Assembly (NCBI GenBank): GCA_000473305.1
Contig: CP006772.1
Coordinates: 620,001-684,000 of the forward strand
DNA: 64,000 nt
Direction of reading: 5' to 3'
Source of the DNA: Bacteroidales bacterium CF
GTDB lineage: Bacteria > Bacteroidota > Bacteroidia > Bacteroidales > UBA932
In this document: positions 51,131 to 61,439 of the stretch, in pieces
Layout of the letters: each line of letters opens with the position of its first letter
How positions within the stretch are numbered: position 1 is the stretch's first letter
Made by a program: the position numbers and the translations under genes
The notes under the pieces: generated by a model
Seen by the model: the letters and a program-made list of their open reading frames with translations, nothing else
What the model was told of the DNA's origin: nothing
Databases searched by the model: none

Positions 51131-54028
51131 TTAATTAGGGTCTACATCAATTATTATCTTGACCGAACCGCGTGTTCTCTTTTCTATCTCTTCTATTTCA
51201 GAGGCAATCACAGATTTAATCTCAAATAATAAATTGTTTCTCGAGAGTTTTATCCAAAATTGTAGCTGATGTTCGTCCATGAGTTTTTCCAACGGAGGAG
51301 TGAACGGACCGTTCCATTCACGTGCACCCCACGACGGAGCCTTCTCTGAAACCAGCGATGCCGCCTCATGTAACTTCTCTTTATTGGTGCTCTTTAGTGT
51401 AATTTTTATAAGCCTCACATATGGCGGGAATCCGTATTCCTCACGTTCATTGAGCTGCTGCGCCGCAATAATTGAGCCTTCCTGCTCTTCCGGATTGCTC
51501 AACAGATGCTGGTATATCGGATGTTCCGCCCGGGATGTCTGTATCATTATCTTGCCTTTGGAGTGCTTTCTGCCTGCTCTTCCTGCAAGTTGGCGTAACA
51601 TCTGGAAAGCTCTCTCCTCGGCTCTGAAATCCTGAACAGTGAGCATGCTCTCAGCGTTGAGGACGCAGATAAGTGACAGATGCTCAAAGTCAAAGCCTTT
51701 GCTGAGCATCTGAGTGCCTACCAGTATATCTGTCTTGCCCTGAGAAAACTCTTTAAGGATCTTCTTCTCATTTACAGTGCTCCGGGTTGTCTCAAAATCG
51801 AAACGCTCTATCTTAGCCGAAGGAAAAAATTCCCTAAGCCTCTCCTCAACCTTCTCGGTTCCTATTCCCCTCTCTCTCAGCCCAGGATTCCCGCACTTGG
51901 TACAGATAGTGTTGAAACGTATATGGTAGTTGCAGTAGTGACATCTGAGCTCGTTCCTGCTCTTGTGATAGCTCAGAGAGACATTGCAGTGGGGACAGAC
52001 CGGGATCTCTTCGCAGTACATGCACTGCACCATCGGAGAGTATGATCGCCTGTTCCTGAAAACCATCACCTGTTCATTCGAATCAATTTTCTCTTTGATT
52101 GCCTCCAGAATTTTCCTTGAGAACTCCCCCTCCATTCTTCCGAATTTCCGCTCCCTTACAGTATCTACTATCTCTATGTCAGGTGATTCTGTGCCGTAAT
52201 AACGTTCGTTCAGCCTCACAAGGGCATATTTGCCGTTGTTTGTGTTGTATTGTGTTTCAAGAGAAGGGGTTGCAGAGCCAAGCAATGTATATGCAGAGTG
52301 AAAACCAGAAAGTATTAGTGCTGTGTCTCTGCCATTGTATCTTGGCGCCGGATCGGCCTGTTTGTATGACTGGTCGTGCTCCTCGTCTACTATAATCAAT
52401 CCGAGTTTGTTGAAAGGGAGAAAAAGCGATGACCTTGTGCCCAGAATCAGGTATCTATCCTTATTGTCCTGCAGTAACCTACGCACTCTCTCTCTCTCAT
52501 TACGTGTCTGTTTTGAGTGATAGACCAGCAGAGATTCCCCGAAAACCTTTTCGAGTCTGGAACTGAGTTGTCTGCCCATAGCAATTTCAGGAACCATCAT
52601 AAGCACATTCTCACCTTTTTCGATTATCTCTGAAGCCAGACGAATATATATCTCAGTTTTGCCGGAACCTGTAATACCATTTAACAGAGCAACCTTTCCG
52701 GCACTGAAAGCCTCTTGGATTGATAAAAAAGCATCTTTTTGAGCAGGAGAGAGTTCCGGTAAACTCTCGCTAACCTCTCTGACAGGCTTTCGTCTTTTTC
52801 TCTTACTCTCTGTGACAGAAATCCCTGAGGGATATGCCGCTTTATATACCTCACCCTGAGTACACAGATAGTATTTTGCCATCCAATCCCAGAGTTTAAG
52901 CTCGTTCTCGGTTATCTTATATTCAGAACTCAGATTGATAATCTCCTTAATCTTTCCCCTGTACTCTCCGGGAGAGTGAGAAATAGCACTCACTGCCGCA
53001 TTATACTCCTTGTTGGCAAAGTTAACCCTTACAACAGACCCTATCTCGATGGTGTCATTAAACTGTTCAGGAACCCGGTACGTCACCTCATCCCTGAACT
53101 TAAGCGGAAGGATGACATTTACGAACATCTCTCCCTTAACATATCCGGCCACCTCTTCAAGCAACCACTTGGGAGTCGAGGTTGCACCACATACTCCGAC
53201 AGAGTCTCCCTCTTTGAACCACTCCCTTTTTATCTCTTCAATCCTCTCTATCTTATATGAAGATGGATTGACCGATTTGCAGCTTTCAAAAAGGATTTTG
53301 CCGTTTGAGCTCTCTTTTCCCGAGACAAATATGATAACAGAATGCTTAGCGGCGAACTCTTTCAGATGTGGATGTCTTGAGGAGACCTGACCGCATATTG
53401 TGTTGAAAGATTTGAAATTTCCGGCGGGTTCACCTGCGCTTTCAATTCTTTGCTGAATAATCCTGCATATCTCACGGTACTCATCCAGATCCTTGGTAGT
53501 CTGAGAGAAGATTACGACAGGTCTTGAGTAGTCTACTGAGTCAAGATCGGCTGCCCCCTCTATAACAATTGCATTACCACCAGTCTGTCCAACAAGCCCG
53601 TTGACTTCGGCATGCCCCTTTTTCCCGAATATAAGAAGCTGTCCGTTAATCTTTCTGACCTCCTCGTAGTGCTCCTTAATCCTTTTCTGAAGTTTGAGCA
53701 CAACAGGACATGTACAGTCAATCAGCCTGAGATTGTTTTTCCTGGCTGTCTCGTAGCTTGACGGGGGCTCGCCGTGAGCACGGATGAAAAGAACAGAGTC
53801 TTTCAGCTCCTTCATATCATCGTGGTTTACCACCTCCATACCCTTCTTTCGAAGCCTGTCCAGCTCTGTGTTGTTATGAACAATAGAGCCCAGCGAGTAC
53901 AATTTCCTGTTCTTGTCCAGAAAACTCTCTGCCTCCTCTATGGCTCTTACCACCCCGTAACAGAATCCGGACATGGTATCGACCTCGACCTTCAGTTCCA
54001 TTTTTGAGAGATCTTTTGCGAAATCCAC
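51131..54028 (-). CDS. Fusion of IspH (HMBPP reductase) and PriA (primosomal helicase)
   Basis: One uninterrupted frame of 965 codons. Residues ~10-297 are IspH, the last enzyme of the MEP isoprenoid pathway. Its cluster cysteines are Cys23 (GFCYGV), Cys107 (DCTCPVV) and Cys212 (NTICGQ), with His51 (VHNN), His84 (RAHGEPP), GHAEVNG and SQTT also present. Residues ~301-965 are PriA: FVNVILPLKFRDEVTYRVPE, Walker A GITGSGKTEIY (451-461), DEEH (548-551), eight zinc cysteines (669-712), and GTQMLSKGFDF. PriA restarts stalled forks. The linker is only about 3 residues. Met10 (54001) is the likelier start; both candidates overlap cmk. Met301 (53128) could allow separate PriA synthesis. Confidence 0.85.
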   Translation of the reverse strand: MDFAKDLSKMELKVEVDTMSGFCYGVVRAIEEAESFLDKNRKLYSLGSIVHNNTELDRLRKKGMEVVNHDDMKELKDSVLFIRAHGEPPSSYETARKNNLRLIDCTCPVVLKLQKRIKEHYEEVRKINGQLLIFGKKGHAEVNGLVGQTGGNAIVIEGAADLDSVDYSRPVVIFSQTTKDLDEYREICRIIQQRIESAGEPAGNFKSFNTICGQVSSRHPHLKEFAAKHSVIIFVSGKESSNGKILFESCKSVNPSSYKIERIEEIKREWFKEGDSVGVCGATSTPKWLLEEVAGYVKGEMFVNVILPLKFRDEVTYRVPEQFNDTIEIGSVVRVNFANKEYNAAVSAISHSPGEYRGKIKEIINLSSEYKITENELKLWDWMAKYYLCTQGEVYKAAYPSGISVTESKRKRRKPVREVSESLPELSPAQKDAFLSIQEAFSAGKVALLNGITGSGKTEIYIRLASEIIEKGENVLMMVPEIAMGRQLSSRLEKVFGESLLVYHSKQTRNERERVRRLLQDNKDRYLILGTRSSLFLPFNKLGLIIVDEEHDQSYKQADPAPRYNGRDTALILSGFHSAYTLLGSATPSLETQYNTNNGKYALVRLNERYYGTESPDIEIVDTVRERKFGRMEGEFSRKILEAIKEKIDSNEQVMVFRNRRSYSPMVQCMYCEEIPVCPHCNVSLSYHKSRNELRCHYCNYHIRFNTICTKCGNPGLRERGIGTEKVEERLREFFPSAKIERFDFETTRSTVNEKKILKEFSQGKTDILVGTQMLSKGFDFEHLSLICVLNAESMLTVQDFRAEERAFQMLRQLAGRAGRKHSKGKIMIQTSRAEHPIYQHLLSNPEEQEGSIIAAQQLNEREEYGFPPYVRLIKITLKSTNKEKLHEAASLVSEKAPSWGAREWNGPFTPPLEKLMDEHQLQFWIKLSRNNLLFEIKSVIASEIEEIEKRTRGSVKIIIDVDPN

Positions 54029-54687
54029 TCCATCTGTTCCTCAGGAGACATATGGCTGTTGTCCAGGAGAATTGCATCGGGAGCCATCCTGAGAGGGGCT
54101 GTGTCCCGATGTTCATCAATGTAATCACGTTGTATTATATTCTCCAGGATTTTCTCAAAATCGGCCTTTTCACCCTTGGCAATCATTTCATTGTATCTTC
54201 TCTCTGCTCTAACTTCAGCATCAGCAGTCATAAATATTTTAAGTTCGGCATCGGGAAATACAGCAGTTCCGATATCTCTGCCATCCATGACCACACCTCT
54301 TCTCTCTCCGTATATCCGCAATATTTTGTCCACATAATTCCTCACAAGAGGAAGTGCGGCAATGTAGCTTACCCTTGATGACACAGAGAGGCTGCGAATC
54401 TCTTTCTCAACCAATCTGTCATTCAGATACAACTCACTTTTTCCGTTCTCCCCCGTATTTCGGAATTCCGGTCTGAGGGATTCGAGTTTTGATTCAAGTG
54501 AGTGAGAGTCTATAATGTTATCCTGATTTATCAGTGAGTTTTCGATTGCAAAAAGTGTCACCCCTCTGTAGAGTGCACCTGTATCGACATAGAGCAGGCC
54601 GTACTTCTGGGCAATGGCTTTGGCAAATGTGCTTTTCCCCGTAGAGGAGTGGCCGTCCACTGCTATAATTATCCTTGAAATGTTCAT
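53992..54687 (-). CDS. cmk: Cytidylate kinase
   Basis: About 231 residues from ATG 54687 (the ATG at 54696 is an equal candidate). P-loop IIIAVDGHSSTGKSTFAKAI, YVDTGALYRGVTLFAIE, the CMP-specific insert region, and VVMDGRDIGTAVFPDAELKI with TADAEVRAERRYNEM are all typical. It phosphorylates CMP and dCMP. Its 3' end overlaps the IspH-PriA start by 10-37 bp, depending on which start is used, so the two are co-transcribed; a cmk-ispH pairing is common in the phylum. Confidence 0.94.
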   Translation of the reverse strand: MNISRIIIAVDGHSSTGKSTFAKAIAQKYGLLYVDTGALYRGVTLFAIENSLINQDNIIDSHSLESKLESLRPEFRNTGENGKSELYLNDRLVEKEIRSLSVSSRVSYIAALPLVRNYVDKILRIYGERRGVVMDGRDIGTAVFPDAELKIFMTADAEVRAERRYNEMIAKGEKADFEKILENIIQRDYIDEHRDTAPLRMAPDAILLDNSHMSPEEQMEWISQKISQKWN

Positions 54688-54721
54688 GTCATTCATAAAA
54701 AGCAAACATACGAAAAAGGAT

Positions 54722-54729
54722 TATCTTTG
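54722..54729 (+). promoter_or_regulatory. -7 promoter element of the Ppx/GppA-regulator genes
   Basis: TATCTTTG, an exact TAnnTTTG match, lies 14 nt before the ATG at 54744 in the short gap divergent from cmk. Confidence 0.5.
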
Positions 54730-54743
54730 TAAAAAATTAATCA

Positions 54744-55673
54744 ATGAAAGTCGCCATACTTGACCTGGGAACCAACGTTTTCAATCTGCTTATTACTGAG
54801 ATAGAACAAGAATCATGCAAAATTATAAAGGTTGTCAAGATGCCTTCATTTATCGGCACCGGAGGATTTCGGGCAGGAAGGTTGGGAGACGATGCCATGA
54901 GTGAGTCTTTAAAGGCTCTTCAGAAGATAAAAGATATTATTGACAGAGAGGGAGGGGTGACTTTAGTTAAAGGTTTTGCCACTTCTGCATTCCGAGATGC
55001 AGAAAATGGTTCGGATTTTGCAATGACCATTCGCGATCAGTTCGGATTCGATGTTGAGATTATTTCAGGGGAGAGAGAGGCTGAGCTGATATGTAAAGGT
55101 ATAAGGGAGTCCTTGCTGATATGGGATGAGAAAGTTCTGATGTGTGATATAGGCGGAGGAAGCAATGAACTGATAATAGCAGACAGGGAGAGAATATTTT
55201 GGAAGAGAAGCTTTAATCTTGGAATGCTCAGGCTGCGTGAACAATTTTTGCCGGGTGATCCTATTAAAGAGCAGGAGGTATATGAGATTGTAAACTATCT
55301 TGGACAGGAACTGCAGCCTCTTTTTGATGCCTGCAGGGAGCACTCTCCGGGGTTGATGATAGGCTCTTCCGGCTCCTTTGATACTCTCAGGGAGCTACTC
55401 TATGCTGATGATGACGGTAGCCTGCCTGCAAAAGAGATTGACATTGCAATGCTTGAGGATCTTCATCGGAGGCTGCTCCTCTCAAACAGGGAGGAGCGGT
55501 TGAAAATGCCTGGGATGTCCCCCATCAGAGTTGATTATATGGTGCTTGGGAGCATTTTTGTTCAGTTAGTATTGAAGAGTTGTAAAATAAAGGAGCTTTA
55601 CCAGTCCTCATATTCCCTCAAGGAGGGCTATATGTCAGAATTGGCAGCTCAGCTGAGGAATCAGAAAAAATAG
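54744..55673 (+). CDS. Ppx/GppA-family exopolyphosphatase
   Basis: A 309-residue ASKHA-fold phosphatase. The first phosphate loop is ILDLGTNVFNLLI, ATSAFRDAENG is typical of the family, and the second loop is CDIGGGSNELII. It lacks the C-terminal HD-like domains of long Ppx, as in short GppA-like proteins. Such enzymes hydrolyse polyphosphate or pppGpp; which of the two cannot be told from the sequence. The NtrC-like regulator gene starts 6 bp after the stop, so the two form an operon. Confidence 0.88.
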   Translation: MKVAILDLGTNVFNLLITEIEQESCKIIKVVKMPSFIGTGGFRAGRLGDDAMSESLKALQKIKDIIDREGGVTLVKGFATSAFRDAENGSDFAMTIRDQFGFDVEIISGEREAELICKGIRESLLIWDEKVLMCDIGGGSNELIIADRERIFWKRSFNLGMLRLREQFLPGDPIKEQEVYEIVNYLGQELQPLFDACREHSPGLMIGSSGSFDTLRELLYADDDGSLPAKEIDIAMLEDLHRRLLLSNREERLKMPGMSPIRVDYMVLGSIFVQLVLKSCKIKELYQSSYSLKEGYMSELAAQLRNQKK

Positions 55674-55679
55674 ATTGAA

Positions 55680-56843
55680 ATGAAGATATTGATTATTGAT
55701 GACGAGAAGAGTATCAGGAACACCCTGAAAGAGATACTTGAATTTGAGGGGCACGAAATAACTCTGGCTGCTGACGGGGCTGAAGGTCTTGCTGCTGCCA
55801 CCTCAAACAGTTTTGATGCAATCTTCTCCGACATCAAGATGCCCAATATGGACGGGCTGGAGTTCCTGGATAAGGCTTTTGACGCAGGAGTCGAGTCCCC
55901 TGTAATCATGATCTCAGGACACGGTTCCATTGACACAGCTGTAGAGTGTATCAAAAAGGGAGCATATGACTTCATTCAGAAACCGTTGGATTTGAACAGA
56001 ATCCTTATAACATTGAATAATGCCACTGAAAAGGGTGATCTTGTCAAGGAGACCAAAATCCTCAAGAAAAAAGTTGCAAAGATTCAGGAAATTGTCGGAG
56101 TTTCACCAGCAATAACCAAAATTAAGAATATGATAGACAGGGTTGCTCCGACCGATGCACGTGTCTTGATTACAGGTTCCAACGGTACCGGGAAGGAGCT
56201 CGTTGCAAGGTGGCTGCATGAGAAGAGCGGAAGAAACAATATGCCTTTTATAGAGGTTAACTGTGCTGCTATACCTAGTGAGCTGATAGAGAGTGAGTTG
56301 TTTGGACATGAAAAAGGTGCATTTACATCGGCAATAAAGCAGCATAAGGGTAAATTCGAGCAGGCAGACGGCGGCACACTTTTTATGGATGAGATAGGGG
56401 ATATGAGCCTCGCAGCTCAGGCCAAAGTGCTCAGGGTTCTTCAGGAGAACAAGCTCAGCAGAGTGGGGAGTGATAAGGACATAAATGTCAGGGTGAGGGT
56501 TATTGCTGCAACAAACAAGGACCTGCAGGAAGAGATTCAGAAGGGAAATTTCAGAGAGGACCTCTATCATCGCCTCAGCGTTATTATTATTCACGTTCCG
56601 CCTCTTTGTGAGAGAACAGAGGATATACCACTGCTCACCAGATACTTTATAGACCAGATATGCGAAGAGAGCGGCATGCCGCACAGGAAGATAGAGGAGG
56701 ATGCTCTTAATGAGCTGGCATCATACAGATGGACAGGTAATATCAGGGAACTCAGGAATGTTACAGAGAGACTGCTTATTCTCAGCAACAATACAATAAC
56801 AAAAGAGGACGTATTGAATTACGCCCGCCCTGTATTCAAATAA
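55680..56843 (+). CDS. NtrC-like response regulator lacking a DNA-binding domain
   Basis: A 387-residue protein with a receiver (phospho-acceptor Asp51 in FSDIKMPNMDGLEF) and a sigma-54-type AAA+ domain: Walker A GSNGTGKE (166-173), ESELFGHEKGAFTSA, Walker B GGTLFMDEIGDMSL, and sensor RVIAATNKDLQEE. The loop that contacts sigma-54 reads GAFTSA, not GAFTGA. The chain ends 30 residues after WTGNIRELRNVTERL, so the Fis-type helix-turn-helix of typical NtrC is absent. It may act from solution or with a partner. The NtrY-like kinase about 1 kb downstream is a candidate partner. Confidence 0.85.
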   Translation: MKILIIDDEKSIRNTLKEILEFEGHEITLAADGAEGLAAATSNSFDAIFSDIKMPNMDGLEFLDKAFDAGVESPVIMISGHGSIDTAVECIKKGAYDFIQKPLDLNRILITLNNATEKGDLVKETKILKKKVAKIQEIVGVSPAITKIKNMIDRVAPTDARVLITGSNGTGKELVARWLHEKSGRNNMPFIEVNCAAIPSELIESELFGHEKGAFTSAIKQHKGKFEQADGGTLFMDEIGDMSLAAQAKVLRVLQENKLSRVGSDKDINVRVRVIAATNKDLQEEIQKGNFREDLYHRLSVIIIHVPPLCERTEDIPLLTRYFIDQICEESGMPHRKIEEDALNELASYRWTGNIRELRNVTERLLILSNNTITKEDVLNYARPVFK

Positions 56844-56867
56844 CTTTATAGATTAACCTCCCGAAGG

Positions 56868-57266
56868 TTACTCCATCTCTATGCGGATCTGCTGGATGAA
56901 GTTTCCATCCTCTTGTGTCTTGACAAAGAGTGTGACTCTGAATTTGCTCCCTCCTGCGCTCAGCGACCCGATTGCGTATTTGAGAGGAGCCTTTCCACTT
57001 CTGTGTTCAATCACGAAACTCTTTGGGGAGTTGTTGGTGAAGAACTCTTTTATAATCTGTTTTGCCTGTGTCTTACTGCATACATTTATTGTACCCAGGA
57101 TATCCATCTCCAGGTTAGGTGCAAACCAAGCAGAGAGCTTTTCTGAATCTCCTGATTGAATATATTTTGCAATAGGTACAAAAACATCCTGTTCAGGAGT
57201 TTGTTGGGCTGAAGCTGTAGTAAAGCTTAAAAGAATCGAAAAAAAAGTTATTAGTAGAGTGCTCAT
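56868..57266 (-). CDS. DUF4783 family periplasmic protein
   Basis: With the start at 57266 the protein is 132 residues: a signal peptide (cleavage near ASAQQ, residue 21) and a single NTF2-like alpha+beta domain (VFVPIAKYIQSGDSEKLSAW, then ILGTINVCSKTQAKQIIKEF). Its place next to rlmH is characteristic of DUF4783 in Bacteroidota. The function is unknown. The longer in-frame extension to 57395 would overlap rlmH on the opposite strand and is rejected. Confidence 0.82.
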   Translation of the reverse strand: MSTLLITFFSILLSFTTASAQQTPEQDVFVPIAKYIQSGDSEKLSAWFAPNLEMDILGTINVCSKTQAKQIIKEFFTNNSPKSFVIEHRSGKAPLKYAIGSLSAGGSKFRVTLFVKTQEDGNFIQQIRIEME

Positions 57267-57344
57267 AATGTTTTTATAAACAACATCCAATCGGTAAGCA
57301 AAAATCAAGCCATGACTCTGGTATATATTTTGAGAATAAAGTCT

Positions 57345-57352
57345 TACATTTG
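57345..57352 (+). promoter_or_regulatory. -7 promoter element of rlmH, possibly leaderless
   Basis: TACATTTG, an exact TAnnTTTG match, ends 5 nt before the rlmH ATG (57358). Transcription should begin at or next to the start codon. Confidence 0.45.
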
Positions 57353-57357
57353 TCTCA

Positions 57358-57831
57358 ATGAAGATTATTTTACTTCTTGTCGGTAAGAATGACACCTCAT
57401 GGCTCCGGAGTGCGGTTGAGACATATGAGGAGAGGCTAGGCCATTATGCGGACTATAAAAGGGTTGAGCTATCCGAGCTGAAGAGCGTCTCAGGAATGTC
57501 CCAGCAACAGATAAAAGATAAGGAGGGAGAGGGAATACTCAAAATTGTAAAGGTGTCGGACACTCTGATCCTGCTGGATGAAAGGGGAACATTGAGAACA
57601 TCAGAGGAGTTTGCCCGTTATATTGAAAAACATAGTGTTTCAGGAACAAGAAATATAATATTTGTTATCGGAGGTGCTTACGGTTTCTCGGAGAAAGTGT
57701 ATCAAAGGGCAGATGATATGATATCACTATCACGTATGACATTTCCTCATCAGATGGTCAGGCTTGTTTTTCTGGAGCAACTTTACAGGGCACATACAAT
57801 AATTAAGGGGGAACCTTATCACCACAAGTAA
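57358..57831 (+). CDS. rlmH: 23S rRNA (pseudouridine1915-N3)-methyltransferase RlmH
   Basis: A 157-residue SPOUT methyltransferase that modifies helix 69 of 23S rRNA in assembled 70S ribosomes. The knot segment IIFVIGGAYGFSEKVYQRAD and the C-terminal MTFPHQMVRLVFLEQLYRA with its conserved tyrosine are intact. The stop overlaps the ATG of the large kinase gene (TAATG), so translation is coupled. Confidence 0.95.
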   Translation: MKIILLLVGKNDTSWLRSAVETYEERLGHYADYKRVELSELKSVSGMSQQQIKDKEGEGILKIVKVSDTLILLDERGTLRTSEEFARYIEKHSVSGTRNIIFVIGGAYGFSEKVYQRADDMISLSRMTFPHQMVRLVFLEQLYRAHTIIKGEPYHHK

Positions 57832-60800
57832 TGAAGGATTTTTTCATAAAGCTGAAAAATAAGAGAATAGCAATATATTGGGCAATTGTCTTTATTTGCG
57901 CAATCTCTTCATTTATAAGATACTCACCGGTCAATTCGGTAGACCATGCGGTAAAAGAGCTTCAGGAGCAAATTCATGAGAGACAGCAGATTCTGGAGGA
58001 TTATGCGAAGATTGCTCTGGAGACTCCTGACTCAGTGTTCCTCTCATTCAAGGATTTCCCTGAAGACATGGTGATATACAGGTATTACCACGATACCCTC
58101 CAGTCTTGGGTAAACAGACTCCCGATTACAAATGATGATGATGTTTACTTCTCTCTCGGATACAGATTGCAGCATGTAAACAGCGGGAGTGTAAGCAACA
58201 CACCGTTAGCCTATGCATACTATTCAGCCCTTACAAATGAAAATCCGGAGGAGGAGCAATATCTGAGCCTTGGTTCAGGATGGTATATTGTAAAAATGTA
58301 CATGAAGGGGGACATGCTTATAATAACAGCATTGCTAGTTCAGACTGACTATCCTACGGAGAACTCAATGCTCAAGAATCAGATTAACCCCAATCTCTCC
58401 CCCAAGAAGAGGCTGTCAATTGTCCCGGTAACCTATGACGAGTCTTATGTAATTCACGGAAAGGACGGGGGTGTGCTGTTTTCTGTCCTGAAAGACCTCC
58501 CTTCAAAAGGGGAACAGTCCGGTTCACTTCTCAGGCTTATTGCAATTGTATTCATAATATTGGCTCTGTTTGCCAGATTGAAGATTACCAGGAAGATCAG
58601 GCATTTCTTCTACCTGACGGGAGGATTAATAGCCGTAAGCTTTTTTGCCCTATATATGTCATCTCAGATGCAGGGAGAGCTTGCACTCTTTTCGCCTACG
58701 CTTTATGCAGATTTTGAGTTATTCAGCTCCCTTGCCGACCTTTTGATAATCAATCTGGTCATAACCCTCATCATAACGGCGCTTTTCATAATGAGGAAGA
58801 CACTGGCTCTCATTGTCATAAAATCAAAGGGTAGAAAAAGATCACTGCTTAAGGCTGTATTTATCACAATACCGCTGCTTCTGCTCCCATATATACATAT
58901 AAGCCTGAGGTCTGTAATCCTCAACTCCAGCGTGGTTCTGGAGCTCTACAGGGTAGATGGGATTACTCTATACTCCCTTTTGGTCTATCTTTCATATGCC
59001 CTTCTCTTCATTGCCTTACTCTTTTCACTTCAACTGCTGAGACCTTTATCGTCACATCTGGAAAGGTTTTCGTTTCTCAAGACACGTAACCTTGCTATTT
59101 ATATAATCTGTATCTCTTTCTATACACTTGGTGTGGTTAGTTTTTACGGGTTCATGAAGGAGGATAACAGAAACCGTGTTTGGGCCAATAAACTCTCGAC
59201 AGAGAGAGATCTCAATATTGAACTTCAGCTGAAAACGATTGAAAAGCAGATAGAGTCAGACCCTAAACTCACCCTACTTGTAAACGCAATTGGCGGAGAT
59301 GATATGGTTCACAGCCAACTATCCGAAAGTTATTTCTGGAATATCCTCCAGCGTTACGATATGAATATCAAGATCTGTAGGGAGTATACACCTTTGCAGG
59401 TTGACCCGGACTCACCGCCTATGCTTTGCAACAGCTTTTTTGAAAACGAGGTGGCAAGATACGGATCCCAGTTATATGAGAGTTCAAGATTCTTCTTTAT
59501 GAACAATTTCAACGGAAGAGTAAGATATCTTGGGATCTTTACATATCCTCCTATTGGCCTGAATCAGGGGCCTATAAGGCTCTATATAGAGCTGGATTCA
59601 AAGTTCATCAATGAGACAATAGGGTATCCAGCGGAGCTCCTGAACCATATTCAGATGGATAACTTCTCCATACCGTATATATACTCCTACGGTAAATACA
59701 TAAACGACAGACTTGTCTTGTCCAGCGGTGATTACAGCTATCCGATAGTTGCAAAGAAATATGACAAGATCGGGTATTATACAAACAAGAGTGATGGCTA
59801 TCTACATTTTATAAGCAGGGTAACGCCGGAGACAACAATAGTACTCAGCCGTCCCGAAAGGAGTGTATTTCCATACTTTGTCTCCCTGTCCTACACAATG
59901 CTGTTCTACTTCCTGATAATTTTCGGGCTTATAGGACGAGGGTCAAAAGGTTCGCTGGCTACAATGCCAAGGAACTCCTTTAGGTGGAAAATATCAATAC
60001 TCCTGCTCTCCTCTCTTGTAATTGCATTGGTATTTATGGGTACGGGAAGCGTATGGTTTTCAATAAATTATTTTAACGAAAATACAAAATCACAGCTTCA
60101 GGAGAAGATGGCATCCGTACAATCCACACTCTCTTTTTACAGTCAGAATGTGGGCATGTATAACGACCCGAGATTCAACAATATGCAGTTGCAACAGGCT
60201 ATGAACCGTGTTTCAAACAATGCGAGGATTGATGTTAATCTTTATAGCTCTTCAGGATTCCTCCTGAGAACAACTCAACCTGAAATTTTCAACCGCTTTA
60301 TTGTGGGTAAGAGGATGAACGATAAGGCGTTCATTGAGATGGTAAAGAATAACAAAAAGGAGTTCGTTCACAAGGAGAAGATTGCCGGGGTAGAATACAA
60401 TTCACTCTATGCTCCATTATATAATCAGGACGGTGTCCTTATTGCAATTATCAACATTCCGTACTTCTCACAGTGGACGGGAATGAGAAGCGATGTCTCC
60501 AACATCATTGCTACAATCATTAATATATACATACTCCTGCTTCTGGCTGCAGTATTCGGTGGAATTGCACTTTCCAACTCGCTTTCCAAACCGTTGGCCG
60601 AAATCAGTAAGAAGATGGAGCTGCTGGATATATCGCAGAAACCGGAGCATATCGATTACACCAATAAAGATGAGCTTGGAATTCTTGTCTCCGCATACAA
60701 TAAAATGGTCGATGATCTTGAGGAGAGTACCAAGAGGCTTACTGCAGGCGAGCGGGAACAGGCATGGAGGGAGATGGCAAGACAGATTGCCCACGAAATA

Positions 60801-61439
60801 AAGAACCCTCTTACCCCAATGAGACTAAGCATACAGCACCTTGTTCGGATGAAAAGCCAGGGAGTTCATGATTGGCCTAACAAGTTTGATGCACTGGCAA
60901 ACTCTCTGATTGAGCAGATAGATATTCTTTCTGAGACAGCAGGTGAGTTTTCAAGCTATTCAAGATTCTATTCAGAGGAGTTGAGGCCTGTTGAGCTCAA
61001 CACACTCATCCGTGAACAGATACTCCTGTTCAATACAAGAGACAATATTCAGATAAAGTTTGATTCGGATCAGGAGAGAGCAGAGATAATTGCACGTAAG
61101 ACACAGCTCACCAGAGTACTCGTAAATCTTCTTTCAAATGCCATCCAGGCAATGACTCATCTGGAGAGCGGAAAGATTTGTGTATCACTCCGTAAAGAGA
61201 ATGATTTTTACGAGATAGCCGTTGAGGACAGTGGTCCTGGCGTTCCGGACAACCTTACACACAGACTCTTCAAGCCGAACTTCACCACAAAGAGCGGTGG
61301 CACAGGATTGGGCCTTGCCATATGCAGAAGCATAATCGAACAAAGCCAGGGAGAGATTTCATATTCGAAATCAGAACTCCTGGGAGGAGCAAGATTTAAT
61401 ATGAAACTTCCTATTTCTGGCGAAGGAATATCTGTATAG
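57831..61439 (+). CDS. Very large NtrY-like membrane histidine kinase
   Basis: A 1,202-residue sensor kinase. An N-terminal helix (about 12-31) and an extracytoplasmic region precede a hydrophobic block of roughly six helices (about 230-440). A second extracytoplasmic region (about 450-690), two more helices, a third (about 760-890) and a last helix lead to HAMP (about 918-970). HisKA has His988 in [20 protein letters not shown], the NtrY-type H box. The HATPase has [19 protein letters not shown] and [11 protein letters not shown]. Three periplasmic regions suggest several inputs. The end overlaps der by 29 bp. Confidence 0.88.
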   Translation: MKDFFIKLKNKRIAIYWAIVFICAISSFIRYSPVNSVDHAVKELQEQIHERQQILEDYAKIALETPDSVFLSFKDFPEDMVIYRYYHDTLQSWVNRLPITNDDDVYFSLGYRLQHVNSGSVSNTPLAYAYYSALTNENPEEEQYLSLGSGWYIVKMYMKGDMLIITALLVQTDYPTENSMLKNQINPNLSPKKRLSIVPVTYDESYVIHGKDGGVLFSVLKDLPSKGEQSGSLLRLIAIVFIILALFARLKITRKIRHFFYLTGGLIAVSFFALYMSSQMQGELALFSPTLYADFELFSSLADLLIINLVITLIITALFIMRKTLALIVIKSKGRKRSLLKAVFITIPLLLLPYIHISLRSVILNSSVVLELYRVDGITLYSLLVYLSYALLFIALLFSLQLLRPLSSHLERFSFLKTRNLAIYIICISFYTLGVVSFYGFMKEDNRNRVWANKLSTERDLNIELQLKTIEKQIESDPKLTLLVNAIGGDDMVHSQLSESYFWNILQRYDMNIKICREYTPLQVDPDSPPMLCNSFFENEVARYGSQLYESSRFFFMNNFNGRVRYLGIFTYPPIGLNQGPIRLYIELDSKFINETIGYPAELLNHIQMDNFSIPYIYSYGKYINDRLVLSSGDYSYPIVAKKYDKIGYYTNKSDGYLHFISRVTPETTIVLSRPERSVFPYFVSLSYTMLFYFLIIFGLIGRGSKGSLATMPRNSFRWKISILLLSSLVIALVFMGTGSVWFSINYFNENTKSQLQEKMASVQSTLSFYSQNVGMYNDPRFNNMQLQQAMNRVSNNARIDVNLYSSSGFLLRTTQPEIFNRFIVGKRMNDKAFIEMVKNNKKEFVHKEKIAGVEYNSLYAPLYNQDGVLIAIINIPYFSQWTGMRSDVSNIIATIINIYILLLLAAVFGGIALSNSLSKPLAEISKKMELLDISQKPEHIDYTNKDELGILVSAYNKMVDDLEESTKRLTAGEREQAWREMARQIAHEIKNPLTPMRLSIQHLVRMKSQGVHDWPNKFDALANSLIEQIDILSETAGEFSSYSRFYSEELRPVELNTLIREQILLFNTRDNIQIKFDSDQERAEIIARKTQLTRVLVNLLSNAIQAMTHLESGKICVSLRKENDFYEIAVEDSGPGVPDNLTHRLFKPNFTTKSGGTGLGLAICRSIIEQSQGEISYSKSELLGGARFNMKLPISGEGISV

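Noticed and set aside
56854-56870. Small hairpin (TAACCT/AGGTTA) as terminator between the regulator and DUF4783 genes
   Set aside because: The 6-bp stem lacks a T-run on either side and overlaps coding sequence, so it is too weak to call.
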